64,000 nucleotides of DNA. Source: Skermanella aerolata KACC 11604 (GTDB lineage Bacteria; Pseudomonadota; Alphaproteobacteria; Azospirillales; Azospirillaceae). Positions within the stretch are counted from its first letter, which is position 1. Each line of letters opens with the position of its first letter. This document shows, in pieces, positions 8,500 through 16,528 of this stretch. Below the pieces are notes generated by a model. The model did no database searches. It had not been told where the DNA came from and was given only the letters and a program-made list of their open reading frames with translations. The stretch lies in assembly GCF_000936425.1 (NCBI RefSeq), contig NZ_AVFK01000004.1:62001-126000 (forward strand), given 5' to 3'. The translations under genes were made by a program, and so were the position numbers.

Positions 8500-9699
8500 A
8501 TGTCCCTTGCCGCACCCTTCCGGCCTGCCAGAATATCATCCGCCGGACGCTCCGCCGTCGTCGCGGCGATGGCTTTCTTTACCGTCGTGGACCTGTTCGC
8601 GACACAGGCGATCCTGCCGATGCTGGCCGCCGCCTATGGCGTGGCGCCGTCGGCCATGGGCATGGCCGTCAACGCCTGCACGCTCGGGATGGCGGTGGCA
8701 GGTTTAGCGACCGCGTTGTTCAGCCGGCGGATCGACCGCCGGAACGGCGTGGTCGCCAGTCTGGTCTTGCTGGCCGTTCCGACCGCGCTGCTGGCGCTGG
8801 CGCCCGACCTGACGAGTTTCGCGGTCCTTCGCATCGCTCAGGGGCTGTGCATGTCCACCGCCTTCGCGCTGACGCTGGCGTGGCTGGGCGAGCGTGGCGG
8901 CATGGGGCAGGCGAGCGCCTTCGCCGCCTATATCACCGGCAACGTCGCGAGCAACCTCGTCGGGAGGCTGGTGGCTGCTACCGTCACCGACGGCTTCGGG
9001 CTGGCCGGCAATTTCGCTTTCTTCGCCGCCCTCAATCTGGCGGGTGCGGCGCTGGCCTGGGCCGCGATGCGGGGAGCGCCGCCGCCGGCATCCGGGCCGC
9101 CGGTTCCGTTGGCGCGCCGTGTCCGCCAGCTTTCCACGGTGCCGCTGCTATCCGGGTTCGCGGTCGGCTTCTGCATCCTGTTCGCCTTCATCGGCGTCTT
9201 TACCTACGTCAACTTCGTGCTGGTCCGGCCGCCACTTAGTTTGGGCATGATGTCGGTTGGATTCGTCTATTTCGTTTTCCTGCCGTCGATCATCCTGACG
9301 CCGCTGGCGGGTATCGCCGCCGGGCGCTGGGGTGTGCGTTCCGCTCTCTGGGCAGGGCTGGGCGTCGCAGCGCTGGGGCTGGTTCCGCTGCTGAGTTCCG
9401 ACCTCGTTACCGTGCTGCTTGGCATGGTGCTGGTCGGCGCGGGCACGTTCTTCGCCCAGGCGACGGCGACCGGCTTCGTCAGCCGGGCGGCCGCTGATCG
9501 CGGCGCTGCCAGCGGGGTCTATCTGGCGGCTTACTTCTCCGGTGGGCTGGCAGGCAGCGCCGTGCTGGGGCAAGCCTTCGACCGCTTCGGCTGGCCGGCT
9601 TCGGTATTGGGAGTCGGGTTGTCACTCGCTGCCGCCGCCGTTCTGGGTTTCAATCTGCGGACCGCATCAGCGAAAAACAAAATAAGACAGGGAGGATAA
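8500..9699 (+). CDS. MFS transporter
   Basis: This 399-residue protein has about twelve hydrophobic segments and major-facilitator features: a loop between helices 2 and 3 reading FSRRIDRRNG, and GERGGMGQASA in the middle. It resembles the arabinose-efflux/YnfM type of drug or sugar exporter. The start at 8500 has an AGGAGG site 5 nt upstream, and the frame continues upstream only as antisense-like shadow. The next gene, a disulfide reductase, starts 5 nt after the stop, so the two are almost certainly co-transcribed. The substrate cannot be told from sequence. Confidence 0.88.
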   Translation: MSLAAPFRPARISSAGRSAVVAAMAFFTVVDLFATQAILPMLAAAYGVAPSAMGMAVNACTLGMAVAGLATALFSRRIDRRNGVVASLVLLAVPTALLALAPDLTSFAVLRIAQGLCMSTAFALTLAWLGERGGMGQASAFAAYITGNVASNLVGRLVAATVTDGFGLAGNFAFFAALNLAGAALAWAAMRGAPPPASGPPVPLARRVRQLSTVPLLSGFAVGFCILFAFIGVFTYVNFVLVRPPLSLGMMSVGFVYFVFLPSIILTPLAGIAAGRWGVRSALWAGLGVAALGLVPLLSSDLVTVLLGMVLVGAGTFFAQATATGFVSRAAADRGAASGVYLAAYFSGGLAGSAVLGQAFDRFGWPASVLGVGLSLAAAAVLGFNLRTASAKNKIRQGG

Positions 9700-9704
9700 G
9701 CGAC

Positions 9705-11084
9705 ATGTCCAAGACCTTCGACGCCATCGTCATCGGGGCCGGTCAGTCCGGTCCCTTCCTAGCGGTTCGGCTGGCTCAGGCCGGCATGAAGACCGCACTG
9801 ATCGAGCGGGAGCATCTGGGCGGCACCTGCGTCAACGACGGCTGCATCCCGACCAAGACGCTGGTAGCCAGCGCTCGCGTCGCCTATATGGCGCGCCGCG
9901 CCGCCGACTACGGCGTGCTGACCGGCGGTGAAATCAGCGTCGATATGAAGGCCGTCAAGGCGCGGAAGGACAGGATCGTCCAGGCCTCGCTCGACAGTCT
10001 GGCGAGTTGGATCGCCGCCACGGAGAACCTGACGCTGATCTGGGGCTCGGCCCGCTTCACCGGCCCCGGCACCGTTGAAGTCGAAGGCGAAAGCCTGACG
10101 GCGCCTCGGATCTTCATCAACACAGGCGGACGTCCGACCGTGCCGGACTGGCCGGGACTGGCGGATGTTCCCTATCTCACCAACACCTCGATGATGGCGC
10201 TGGACACGCTGCCGGCCCACCTGATCGTCGCCGGGGGAAGCTATATCGGGCTGGAATTCGCCCAGATGTACCGGCGCTTCGGCTCCCACGTCACCGTCCT
10301 GGAATACGCCGACCGCCTGATCGCCCGCGAGGACCCGGAGGTATCCGACACGGTGCGGGAGATCCTGGAAGCCGAAGGCATCACCGTCCACCTCGCCGTC
10401 CGGGACAACGCGGTGGAAAGGCAGGGGCAGGGGGTGCGGCTGACCGCCAAGGCCGGAGGCAATCCCGTCACGGTCGATGGCAGCCACCTGCTGCTGGCGG
10501 TCGGCAGGCTCCCCAATACGGGCGACCTGAACTTGGAAGCCGCCGGTGTCGAGACCGACGCGCGCGGGTACATCCAGGTCGATGACGAGTTGCGGACCAG
10601 CGCCGATGGGATCTGGGCCATGGGAGACGTCAATGGCCGGGGCGCCTTCACCCATACCTCCTACAACGATTTCGAGATCGTCGCCGCCAACCTGCTGGAC
10701 GGCGACAAGCGCCGGGTATCGGATCGCATCACCGCCTATGCCCTGTTCACCGATCCGCCGCTCGGCCGCGTCGGGATGAGCGAGGCGGAAGTGCGCGCCA
10801 GCGGACGCCCCGCCCTCAAGGGCGTCCTGCCCATGACTCGCGTCGGCCGCGCCAAGGAGCGCGGCGAGACGCAGGGCTTCATGAAGGTGTTGGTGGACCG
10901 GGAAACCCGCCTGATCCTGGGAGCGGCGCTGCTGTGCATCGAGGGCGACGAGATCGTCCACAGCCTGCTCGACATCATGGCGGCCAAGGCCCCCTATACG
11001 GTGATCCAGCGCAGCGTCCACATCCACCCGACGGTCAGCGAGCTGATCCCGACGCTGCTGGGTAACCTCAAGCCGCTGGAGTAG
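9705..11084 (+). CDS. FAD-dependent pyridine nucleotide-disulfide oxidoreductase (MerA-like)
   Basis: This 459-residue flavoprotein belongs to the mercuric reductase / dihydrolipoamide dehydrogenase group. The FAD motif is GAGQSG near the N-terminus. The redox-active pair is Cys42 and Cys47 in GGTCVNDGCIPTKTL, the NAD(P)H motif is AGGSYIGLEFAQ, and the second FAD motif ends WAMGDVNG. A C-terminal His motif HIHPTVSEL supplies the active-site base. It lacks the vicinal CC tail and the N-terminal heavy-metal domain of true mercuric reductases, so a small disulfide or dye-like substrate is more likely. GGAGG precedes the ATG. It is coupled to the MFS transporter just upstream. Confidence 0.9.
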   Translation: MSKTFDAIVIGAGQSGPFLAVRLAQAGMKTALIEREHLGGTCVNDGCIPTKTLVASARVAYMARRAADYGVLTGGEISVDMKAVKARKDRIVQASLDSLASWIAATENLTLIWGSARFTGPGTVEVEGESLTAPRIFINTGGRPTVPDWPGLADVPYLTNTSMMALDTLPAHLIVAGGSYIGLEFAQMYRRFGSHVTVLEYADRLIAREDPEVSDTVREILEAEGITVHLAVRDNAVERQGQGVRLTAKAGGNPVTVDGSHLLLAVGRLPNTGDLNLEAAGVETDARGYIQVDDELRTSADGIWAMGDVNGRGAFTHTSYNDFEIVAANLLDGDKRRVSDRITAYALFTDPPLGRVGMSEAEVRASGRPALKGVLPMTRVGRAKERGETQGFMKVLVDRETRLILGAALLCIEGDEIVHSLLDIMAAKAPYTVIQRSVHIHPTVSELIPTLLGNLKPLE

Positions 11085-11094
11085 CGGTGCCTGC

Positions 11095-11733
11095 TCAGCT
11101 CATGCCGTCGCGCGGCGGCCATTTGCCGGCATCGTCGCCCCAAAGCTGCTTCAGCCGTGCGTCACGGCCGCAACTATAGCGATAGAAGGAGTACTTGATG
11201 CTGTTGATGGTGTGGTAGTTCTGGTGATAGCCCTCGGCCTCGGTGAAGCCCTTGGGGTCGAGCTGGATCACGGGCGTCGCCACCTTCTTGCCAAGCACTT
11301 CCTCGATATGCGCCTTGCTCCGGTTGGCCTGTTCCGTCTGTTCCGAAGTCAGCGGATAGATCGCGGTCGTATACGCTTCACCCCGGTCGCAGAACTGCCC
11401 GGCGCCGTCCACCGGATCGATCGTCCGCCAGAAATACGACACGAGTTGCGGGAAGGTCACCTTGGCCGGATCGTAGGTGATCCGCACGACCTCGCGGTGG
11501 CCGGGATGACGCTCATAGGTCGGGTTCGGGAAAGTGCCGCCTGCATAGCCGGAGACCGTCTCCAGCACGCCGGGCACCTTGTCGAAGTCGGATTCGACGC
11601 ACCAGAAGCATCCGCCGGCCAGGATGACGCTCTCGGTCTTGCCCGCCGGTTCGGCGGCCATGGCGGCAGCCGTGCCGGCGCACAGAAGCCCCAGCGTCAG
11701 CGCGGCGCGGGACAGGACGGATCGGAACTTCAT
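11095..11733 (-). CDS. msrA: Periplasmic peptide-methionine (S)-S-oxide reductase
   Basis: This 212-residue MsrA reduces methionine-S-sulfoxide in proteins. A signal peptide (about residues 1–27, ending AAAMAAEP) implies export to the periplasm. The catalytic motif is GGCFWCVES with Cys42 as nucleophile and Cys45 close by; the Gly usually following FW is a Cys here. The segment GYAGGTFPNPTYE and the C-terminal YHQNYH are family signatures. An AGGAG site precedes the ATG. It is divergent from the peroxiredoxin gene, and both are oxidative-stress functions, so the shared 125-nt gap may carry a common control region. Confidence 0.93.
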   Translation of the reverse strand: MKFRSVLSRAALTLGLLCAGTAAAMAAEPAGKTESVILAGGCFWCVESDFDKVPGVLETVSGYAGGTFPNPTYERHPGHREVVRITYDPAKVTFPQLVSYFWRTIDPVDGAGQFCDRGEAYTTAIYPLTSEQTEQANRSKAHIEEVLGKKVATPVIQLDPKGFTEAEGYHQNYHTINSIKYSFYRYSCGRDARLKQLWGDDAGKWPPRDGMS

Positions 11734-11858
11734 CTTGGTGTCTCCTGGGACAGCGGCTTATCGCGTATTCTATGACAATGGGCGGTGATGGACCGAAAGG
11801 CCAATCACGCTTGACCGCACGCCGCTCAAATGCCCGTGATCGGGATCAGGACGGGGAC

Positions 11859-12509
11859 ATGACCATGGAAGGGCTGGGGCAAAGGCTGGAAGAGACGCGC
11901 AGGTCGGTCAACCCCTCCTGGGACGTCCTTTACGACCGGTTCGTCGAAGGCCTGCGCGCCGCCGGTGCGGCATCGGGCAGCCCCAAGCCCGGCGACACCC
12001 TGACCCCCTTCGCCCTGCCCGACAGCCAAGGGCGCTACGTGTCGTCTCCTGAACTGCTGGAGCGGGGGCCGCTGGTCGTCAGCTTCTACCGGGGCGGCTG
12101 GTGCCCCTACTGCGTGACCGAGATGACCGCGTGGGCGGAAGCCGTTCCCGCGATCCACGACCTCGGCGCGTCCTTCGTCGCGGTGACCGGCGAGACCGGC
12201 GGGGAGGCGGAAGCGCTCCGGCGGAAGCTGGAACTCGACGGCCAAGTCCTGGTCGATGTCGATCACGGTCTGGCGCTGCAACTGGGCCTCGTCGTCCGCG
12301 TCACCGACGAAGTCCGCAAGGCCTATCTCGACTTCGGCCTCGACCTCGCCAAGCGCTACGGCAGCGACGCATGGTTCATCCCGGTCCCCGCTACCTACGT
12401 CATCGACCGCCAGGGCGTCGTCCGCTTCGCCGAGGCCGATGTCGATTTCCGCCACCGCGCGGAACCGGAAGCCGTGCTCGCGGTGCTACGGGAGCTGGCT
12501 TTAAGCTAA
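11859..12509 (+). CDS. AhpC/TSA-family peroxiredoxin-like protein
   Basis: This 216-residue thioredoxin-fold protein has the motif RGGWCPYC (Cys82, Cys85). Cys82 is the presumed peroxidatic cysteine, and the CPYC pair also resembles a thioredoxin-type site. The core begins with PGDTLTPFALPDSQG and ends with a cis-proline segment PVPATYVIDRQG. The N-terminal ~45 residues form a helical extension found in the AhpC/TSA group annotated as peroxiredoxin-like. The start at 11859 is preferred; a frame open to 11772 adds an Arg-rich stretch with no family match. The stop overlaps the convergent LysR stop by 4 nt. Confidence 0.85.
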   Translation: MTMEGLGQRLEETRRSVNPSWDVLYDRFVEGLRAAGAASGSPKPGDTLTPFALPDSQGRYVSSPELLERGPLVVSFYRGGWCPYCVTEMTAWAEAVPAIHDLGASFVAVTGETGGEAEALRRKLELDGQVLVDVDHGLALQLGLVVRVTDEVRKAYLDFGLDLAKRYGSDAWFIPVPATYVIDRQGVVRFAEADVDFRHRAEPEAVLAVLRELALS

Positions 12510-13399
12510 CCCTGCTGCTCCGTCACCGGCCACGCTCTGGCACGGGCCGCTTTCAGGAACGCATCCGACGCGGCGGACACCCGCCGCCCGATCACCGTCG
12601 CGACCAGCACCGTCCGCGACAGGTCGAGGTCATGGACCGGGCGCAAGGTCAGACCGTCCTCGACCGGCACGTTCTCCGGGCTGAGGGCACAGCCGAGGCC
12701 GGCCAGCACCATGCGCTGGAGATGCGCTTCGCTGCCGGCGCGGTGGCGGAACACCGGCTTGACGTCCGCCAGCGCGCAAAGCTGATGGAAGCGGGGGCTG
12801 GACAGGCAGCCGGAGCGGTCGATCCAGATCTCGCCGCTCAGCAGCGCCGGTTCTATCGCGTTCAACTGGGCGAAGGGGTGGTCGGTCCTGCACAGCACCT
12901 GATAACGTTCCCGGAAAAGCTGCCAGCTCCGCAGGCGCTCGGGCAGGTCGGCCGCTTCCTCCAGGATCGCGACGTCGAAATCGCCGTGCATCATGTCGCG
13001 GACCAGATGGGCGTGCGCCGCCGTCGCCAGCGTCAGTTCCAGCCCGTCGAGGGAGAGGTTGAGCCGTTCCAGCAGATCGACCAGATGGTCGGCCGCGAAG
13101 GACGCCGTGACGCCGATGCTGAGCGGGGCGAGGCTGCCCTTGCGGACACCCTCCGCCAGCGACTTCGCGGCCTGGGCCGCCGCATAGGTCTGTTCCAGAT
13201 GCGGCAGCATGATCCGGCCAAGGTCGGTCAGGTGCGACAGGCTGTGTTCCCGGCGGAACAGCGGACCGCCGAGTTCTCCTTCCAATTTCTGGATCGCGCG
13301 CGTCAGCGAAGGCTGGCTGACGTTGCACTCTTCCGCGGCACGGGTGAAGTTGCGCGTGCGCGCGACCGCCAGAAAATAGCGCACCTGATGCATTTCCAT
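12506..13399 (-). CDS. LysR-family transcriptional regulator
   Basis: This 297-residue regulator has an N-terminal winged helix-turn-helix at about residues 1–60 (VRYFLAVARTRNFTRAAEE then VSQPSLTRAIQKLE). A linker helix and a substrate-binding-like effector domain follow. Features of the OxyR-type clade are not obvious, so the inducer is unknown. It converges on the peroxiredoxin gene (4-nt overlap of stops). Upstream, 70 nt separate it from the end of the M3 peptidase gene, which reads the same way, so its target is not clear from divergence. The upstream gap contains a run of T followed by AAAAA that could be a promoter. Confidence 0.9.
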   Translation of the reverse strand: MEMHQVRYFLAVARTRNFTRAAEECNVSQPSLTRAIQKLEGELGGPLFRREHSLSHLTDLGRIMLPHLEQTYAAAQAAKSLAEGVRKGSLAPLSIGVTASFAADHLVDLLERLNLSLDGLELTLATAAHAHLVRDMMHGDFDVAILEEAADLPERLRSWQLFRERYQVLCRTDHPFAQLNAIEPALLSGEIWIDRSGCLSSPRFHQLCALADVKPVFRHRAGSEAHLQRMVLAGLGCALSPENVPVEDGLTLRPVHDLDLSRTVLVATVIGRRVSAASDAFLKAARARAWPVTEQQG

Positions 13400-13469
13400 C
13401 AGGTGCGCACTATACCGCCATTTTTACGAAAAACCGCTGCGCATCCGGGGAGCGGGGTGCCTCCGCCGG

Positions 13470-15509
13470 TTACTCCGCCGCTGCCAAGCCCCGGTGCCTC
13501 AGCAGCGCCTCGGTCTTCGGCTCCCGCCCCCGAAAGCTGACGTAAAGCTCCATCGGGTCGCGGGTGTCGCCCGCCTCGTAGATGTCCTTCAGCCGCCTCG
13601 ACAGCTCGGGGTCGAACACGTCACCCGCTTCCTTGAAGGCGTCGAAGCCGTCGGCGTCCAGCACCTCGGACCACATGTAGGAATAGTACCCGGCGGCATA
13701 GCCGCCCGAGAACAGGTGCTTGAAGTGGGGCAGGCGGTGCATCATGCCAACCTCGGCCGGCATGCCCAGCCGCTCCAGCGCATCGCGCTCGAACGCTTCG
13801 GGGTCAAGGTTGTCCGGGTTGGTCTGGGAATGGATCTCCATGTCCAGCAGGGCCGAGCTTGTATAGGCCAGCGTGTTGAAGCCCTGGCCGAACTTCCGCG
13901 CTTCCAGCATGCGGGTCAGCAGCTCTTCCGGGATCGGCTCGCCCATTTCGTAATGGACGGCGTAGGTCCGCAGCGTCTCGGGAGCGGCCAGCCAGTGTTC
14001 GTAGACCTGCGACGGGAACTCCACGAAGTCGCGGCGGACGCAGGTACCGGACTGCGACGGATAACGCGCCTTGCTGAGCAGGCCGTGCAGCGCATGGCCG
14101 AACTCGTGGAACAGCGTCTCGGCGTCGTTGAAGGTCAGCAGCGACGGCTTGCTCTTGGCGAAATTGCTGTTGTTGACGATGATCGGCGTGATCGCCTCGG
14201 CGAAGAACTCCGACGAGCGATAGGCGCTCATCCAGGCGCCGGAGCGCTTGGACGACCGGGCGAAGTTGTCCTGGATGAACAGGCCGACATGGTCCGACGT
14301 CGCTGCATCGACCACCTCGTAGACCTTGGCGTCCGGGTGGTAGAGCGGCAGGTCCGATATCTCGCGGAACTTGACGCCGAACAGTCTGGTCGCCGTGTCG
14401 AACATGGCGCGGACCATGTTCTCCAGCAGGAAGTACGGCTTGATCTCGGCATCGTCCAGGTCGAACCGGGCCTTGCGCACCCGCTCGGCGTAGAGGCGCC
14501 AGTCCCAGGCGGCGATGGCGCCGGAGAACCCCGCCGCCGAAGCTTCCGACTGGATCACGTCGCGTTCGGCCAGCGCCTGCAAGCGGGCCGGTTCCCACAC
14601 CTGATGCAGCAGGTCGAGCACGGCGGACGGCTTCTTCGCCATCGTGTCGTCCAGCTTGTAGTCGGCATATGTGGCATAGCCCAGCAGCCGGGCCTGCTCG
14701 GCGCGAAGCGCCACGATCTCGCGGATCAGGTCGTGGTTGTCGGTGTCGCCACCGTTGGCGCCCCGGTTGGTCCAGGCCTTGTAGGCCTTCTGGCGCAGGT
14801 CGCGGTTGGTCGAGAAGGTCAGGAACGGTTCGACCGAGGAACGCAGCAGCGTGATGACATACTTGCCCTCGAGCCCGCGCTCGGCAGCAGCCTGCGCCGC
14901 CGCTTCGCGGACGTAGTCGGGCAGGCCGTCGAGGTCGCCTTCCTCCAGCACGAGCTGCCAGGTCTGCTCGTCCGCTTGGACATGCTGGCCGAACAGCGTG
15001 GTCAGCGTGGCAGTGCGCTCGGAGATCGCCGCCATGCGCAGCTTGGCGTCCTCGCCCAGGGCTGCACCGCTGCGTACGAAGCCCAGATAGCTGCGCTCCA
15101 GCAGTCGCATCTGGTCGGCTTCCAGGCCCAGCTCACAGCGCTTGGCGTAAAGCTCGGAGACGCGGGCGAACAGGGCGGGGTTCAGTGAGATCTTCGCGTT
15201 GTACTGAGCCAGCTTGGGGCTGTAGTCGCGGGCGATCGCCTCAAGCTCCTCGTTGGTGTGGCTGGAGTTCAGGTTGAAGAACACCGAGCACACCCGGTCG
15301 AGCAACCGGCCCGCCTGTTCCATCGCCTCGATCGTGTTGGCGAAAGTCGGCGCCTCGGCCGAGCCGGCGATGGCGTCGAAATCGGCCAACCCTTCTTCCA
15401 TGCCACGGTCGAGCGCCGGCGGAAAATGCTCCGGCTTGATCAGGTCGAAAGGGGGAAAACCGAATGCGTTCGTCCAGGGCGAGAAAAAGGGATTTCCGGC
15501 GGACATCAA
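13470..15509 (-). CDS. M3-family zinc metallopeptidase (oligopeptidase A / peptidyl-dipeptidase)
   Basis: This 679-residue cytoplasmic peptidase degrades short peptides. The zinc motif HEFGH is at 468–472, and the third ligand is expected about 25 residues on in the segment FVEFPSQVYEHW (Glu). The N-terminal half is the helical lid domain of the M3 family, and the C-terminal GYAAGYYSYMWSEVLDAD is highly characteristic. Length fits Dcp or OpdA (about 680). The start MMSAGNPFF gives the usual short leader before the fold. It is monocistronic by spacing. The choice between dipeptidyl carboxypeptidase and oligopeptidase A cannot be made from sequence alone. Confidence 0.92.
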   Translation of the reverse strand: MMSAGNPFFSPWTNAFGFPPFDLIKPEHFPPALDRGMEEGLADFDAIAGSAEAPTFANTIEAMEQAGRLLDRVCSVFFNLNSSHTNEELEAIARDYSPKLAQYNAKISLNPALFARVSELYAKRCELGLEADQMRLLERSYLGFVRSGAALGEDAKLRMAAISERTATLTTLFGQHVQADEQTWQLVLEEGDLDGLPDYVREAAAQAAAERGLEGKYVITLLRSSVEPFLTFSTNRDLRQKAYKAWTNRGANGGDTDNHDLIREIVALRAEQARLLGYATYADYKLDDTMAKKPSAVLDLLHQVWEPARLQALAERDVIQSEASAAGFSGAIAAWDWRLYAERVRKARFDLDDAEIKPYFLLENMVRAMFDTATRLFGVKFREISDLPLYHPDAKVYEVVDAATSDHVGLFIQDNFARSSKRSGAWMSAYRSSEFFAEAITPIIVNNSNFAKSKPSLLTFNDAETLFHEFGHALHGLLSKARYPSQSGTCVRRDFVEFPSQVYEHWLAAPETLRTYAVHYEMGEPIPEELLTRMLEARKFGQGFNTLAYTSSALLDMEIHSQTNPDNLDPEAFERDALERLGMPAEVGMMHRLPHFKHLFSGGYAAGYYSYMWSEVLDADGFDAFKEAGDVFDPELSRRLKDIYEAGDTRDPMELYVSFRGREPKTEALLRHRGLAAAE

Positions 15510-15614
15510 TACCTCATGAAAAAGTGCAGCCTTGAAGATAAGCGTTCGGGTGTCCGATCACAATTGGGTGCTACGCTTTCCGCCATGCCCTGAGCCGATA
15601 CGATGGAGACCGGC

Positions 15615-15827
15615 ATGCCGACCAATGTCTCAGCGCAAACGGATAAGGCTTTCGAAGCAAACGGCCTTGGCGTAAGCCTGTCCGAAGCGGTCGAAACCAC
15701 GCAGGAAGACGCCGGGCGCGAATCCCAGTCTGAGCGATGGGTCGAGGAAAACCGTAAGGCTTTCGCCGAGTACGATGAAGTCGTCGAGGGGAATGGCGTC
15801 TTCAGCGAGGGAAGGCGGCTTTTCTAG
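15615..15827 (+). CDS. Orphan CcdA-like antitoxin
   Basis: This 70-residue protein resembles CcdA antitoxins. The C-terminal half reads RWVEENRKAFAEYDEVVEGN then GVFSEGRRLF, matching the CcdB-binding tail of the family (W..ENREA...YN..VE..GVFSDG). The N-terminal part would be the ribbon-helix-helix DNA-binding region, but it looks divergent and lacks the usual basic TNLS-type strand. GGAG lies 6 nt before ATG 15615; an ATG 12 nt upstream is possible. In known loci ccdB directly overlaps or follows. Here only a 20-codon open frame follows before a stop, so no toxin is encoded. It may be a remnant or an anti-addiction gene. Confidence 0.7.
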   Translation: MPTNVSAQTDKAFEANGLGVSLSEAVETTQEDAGRESQSERWVEENRKAFAEYDEVVEGNGVFSEGRRLF

Positions 15828-15967
15828 AATGCCCGCTATTGTTCGGGGTATTCCAACGCCCCTCCGTCATGCTTCCGGGCTATCGCGATAGACTCGACCG
15901 AACTTTTGGGTGCGGTCCTCTGTTAGTTGGGTAGCTGTTGAAACAGCCAGATACAGAGGAGGAAGAT

Positions 15968-16165
15968 ATGTCCAACCGATTGAGCAAGACCACAATGGCG
16001 ATTCTCGTGGTGATGCCACTGGCCCTGTCGGCCTGCGCGGAGACCCTGGGAGCCGGCGCCGGCGCCGCTGTCGGCAACCAGTTCGGCAAGGGTTCGGGCA
16101 ATACTGCTGCTACCATCGGCGGAGCCGCCGCCGGAGCGGCGATCGGTCACTCCATCGGTAACTGA
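15968..16165 (+). CDS. Small glycine-zipper lipoprotein
   Basis: This 65-residue protein has a lipoprotein signal with lipobox LSAC (near Cys23). It is followed by two glycine-zipper helices: LGAGAGAAVGNQFGKG and ATIGGAAAGAAIGHSIGN. This is the Rickettsia 17-kDa / glycine-zipper 2TM pattern, usually placed in or at the outer membrane. A GAGGAGGAAG ribosome site precedes ATG 15968, which decides against the longer frame starting at 15938. A GC-rich hairpin with a T run follows the stop. Function is unknown, but such proteins are often envelope-stress lipoproteins. Confidence 0.8.
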   Translation: MSNRLSKTTMAILVVMPLALSACAETLGAGAGAAVGNQFGKGSGNTAATIGGAAAGAAIGHSIGN

Positions 16166-16188
16166 CGGACAGTAGCTATTTCCAAGAT

Positions 16189-16241
16189 CGCCCCGCCTAG
16201 GGCCCTCGCGAGAGGAAAAGCCCGGGCGGGGCGTCGTTTTT
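16189..16241 (+). terminator. Rho-independent terminator after glycine-zipper lipoprotein
   Basis: CGCCCCGCC (16189–16197) pairs with GGCGGGGCG (16225–16233). The stem is followed by TCG and a run of five T. It lies 23 nt after the stop of the lipoprotein gene and immediately before the convergent gene's stop, so it may serve both strands. Confidence 0.75.
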
Positions 16242-16446
16242 ACGACTTCTGGAACTTCTCGGCCTGCTTCCTGTCGGCTTCGACTTCCTGAGCCATCTCG
16301 TCGCCGATCTTCGGGTCGATCTTCTTGGCCTCGTTCGCCAGCTGCGTGGCTTCCTTCTGGTTGCCTTCCGCCGCCTTGTCGATCGCCTCTTCGGCCAGAT
16401 CGTGGGCTTTCTGGTGCTCGGGGCTCTGCTTGTGCTGGTCGGCCAT
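16240..16446 (-). CDS. Small charged hypothetical protein, 68 residues
   Basis: This is a very hydrophilic, wholly helical-looking protein rich in Lys, Glu, Gln and Ala (QKAHDLAEEAIDKAAEGNQK). It is probably soluble and may be partly disordered. There are no cysteines, membrane segments or recognised motifs. Composition recalls small general-stress proteins, but that is only an impression. Start at 16446 (MADQHKQS) is preferred to an upstream in-frame ATG that adds 11 residues. It is convergent with the glycine-zipper lipoprotein, sharing the terminator between them. Confidence 0.6.
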   Translation of the reverse strand: MADQHKQSPEHQKAHDLAEEAIDKAAEGNQKEATQLANEAKKIDPKIGDEMAQEVEADRKQAEKFQKS

Positions 16447-16528
16447 GTGATTCTCTCGGCTCGTCGTTAGGATACCCATTTCAACCCACGCGGATCGAAA
16501 TCGTCTCGCCGGGAGCGCTCAGACTGCA

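Noticed and set aside
9705-11084. A mercury-resistance merA gene
   Set aside because: It lacks the C-terminal vicinal cysteines and the N-terminal HMA domain, and no mer genes are adjacent.
13494-15188. A 564-codon plus-strand open frame
   Set aside because: It is antisense to the M3 peptidase, whose HEFGH motif and full-length family match settle the coding strand.
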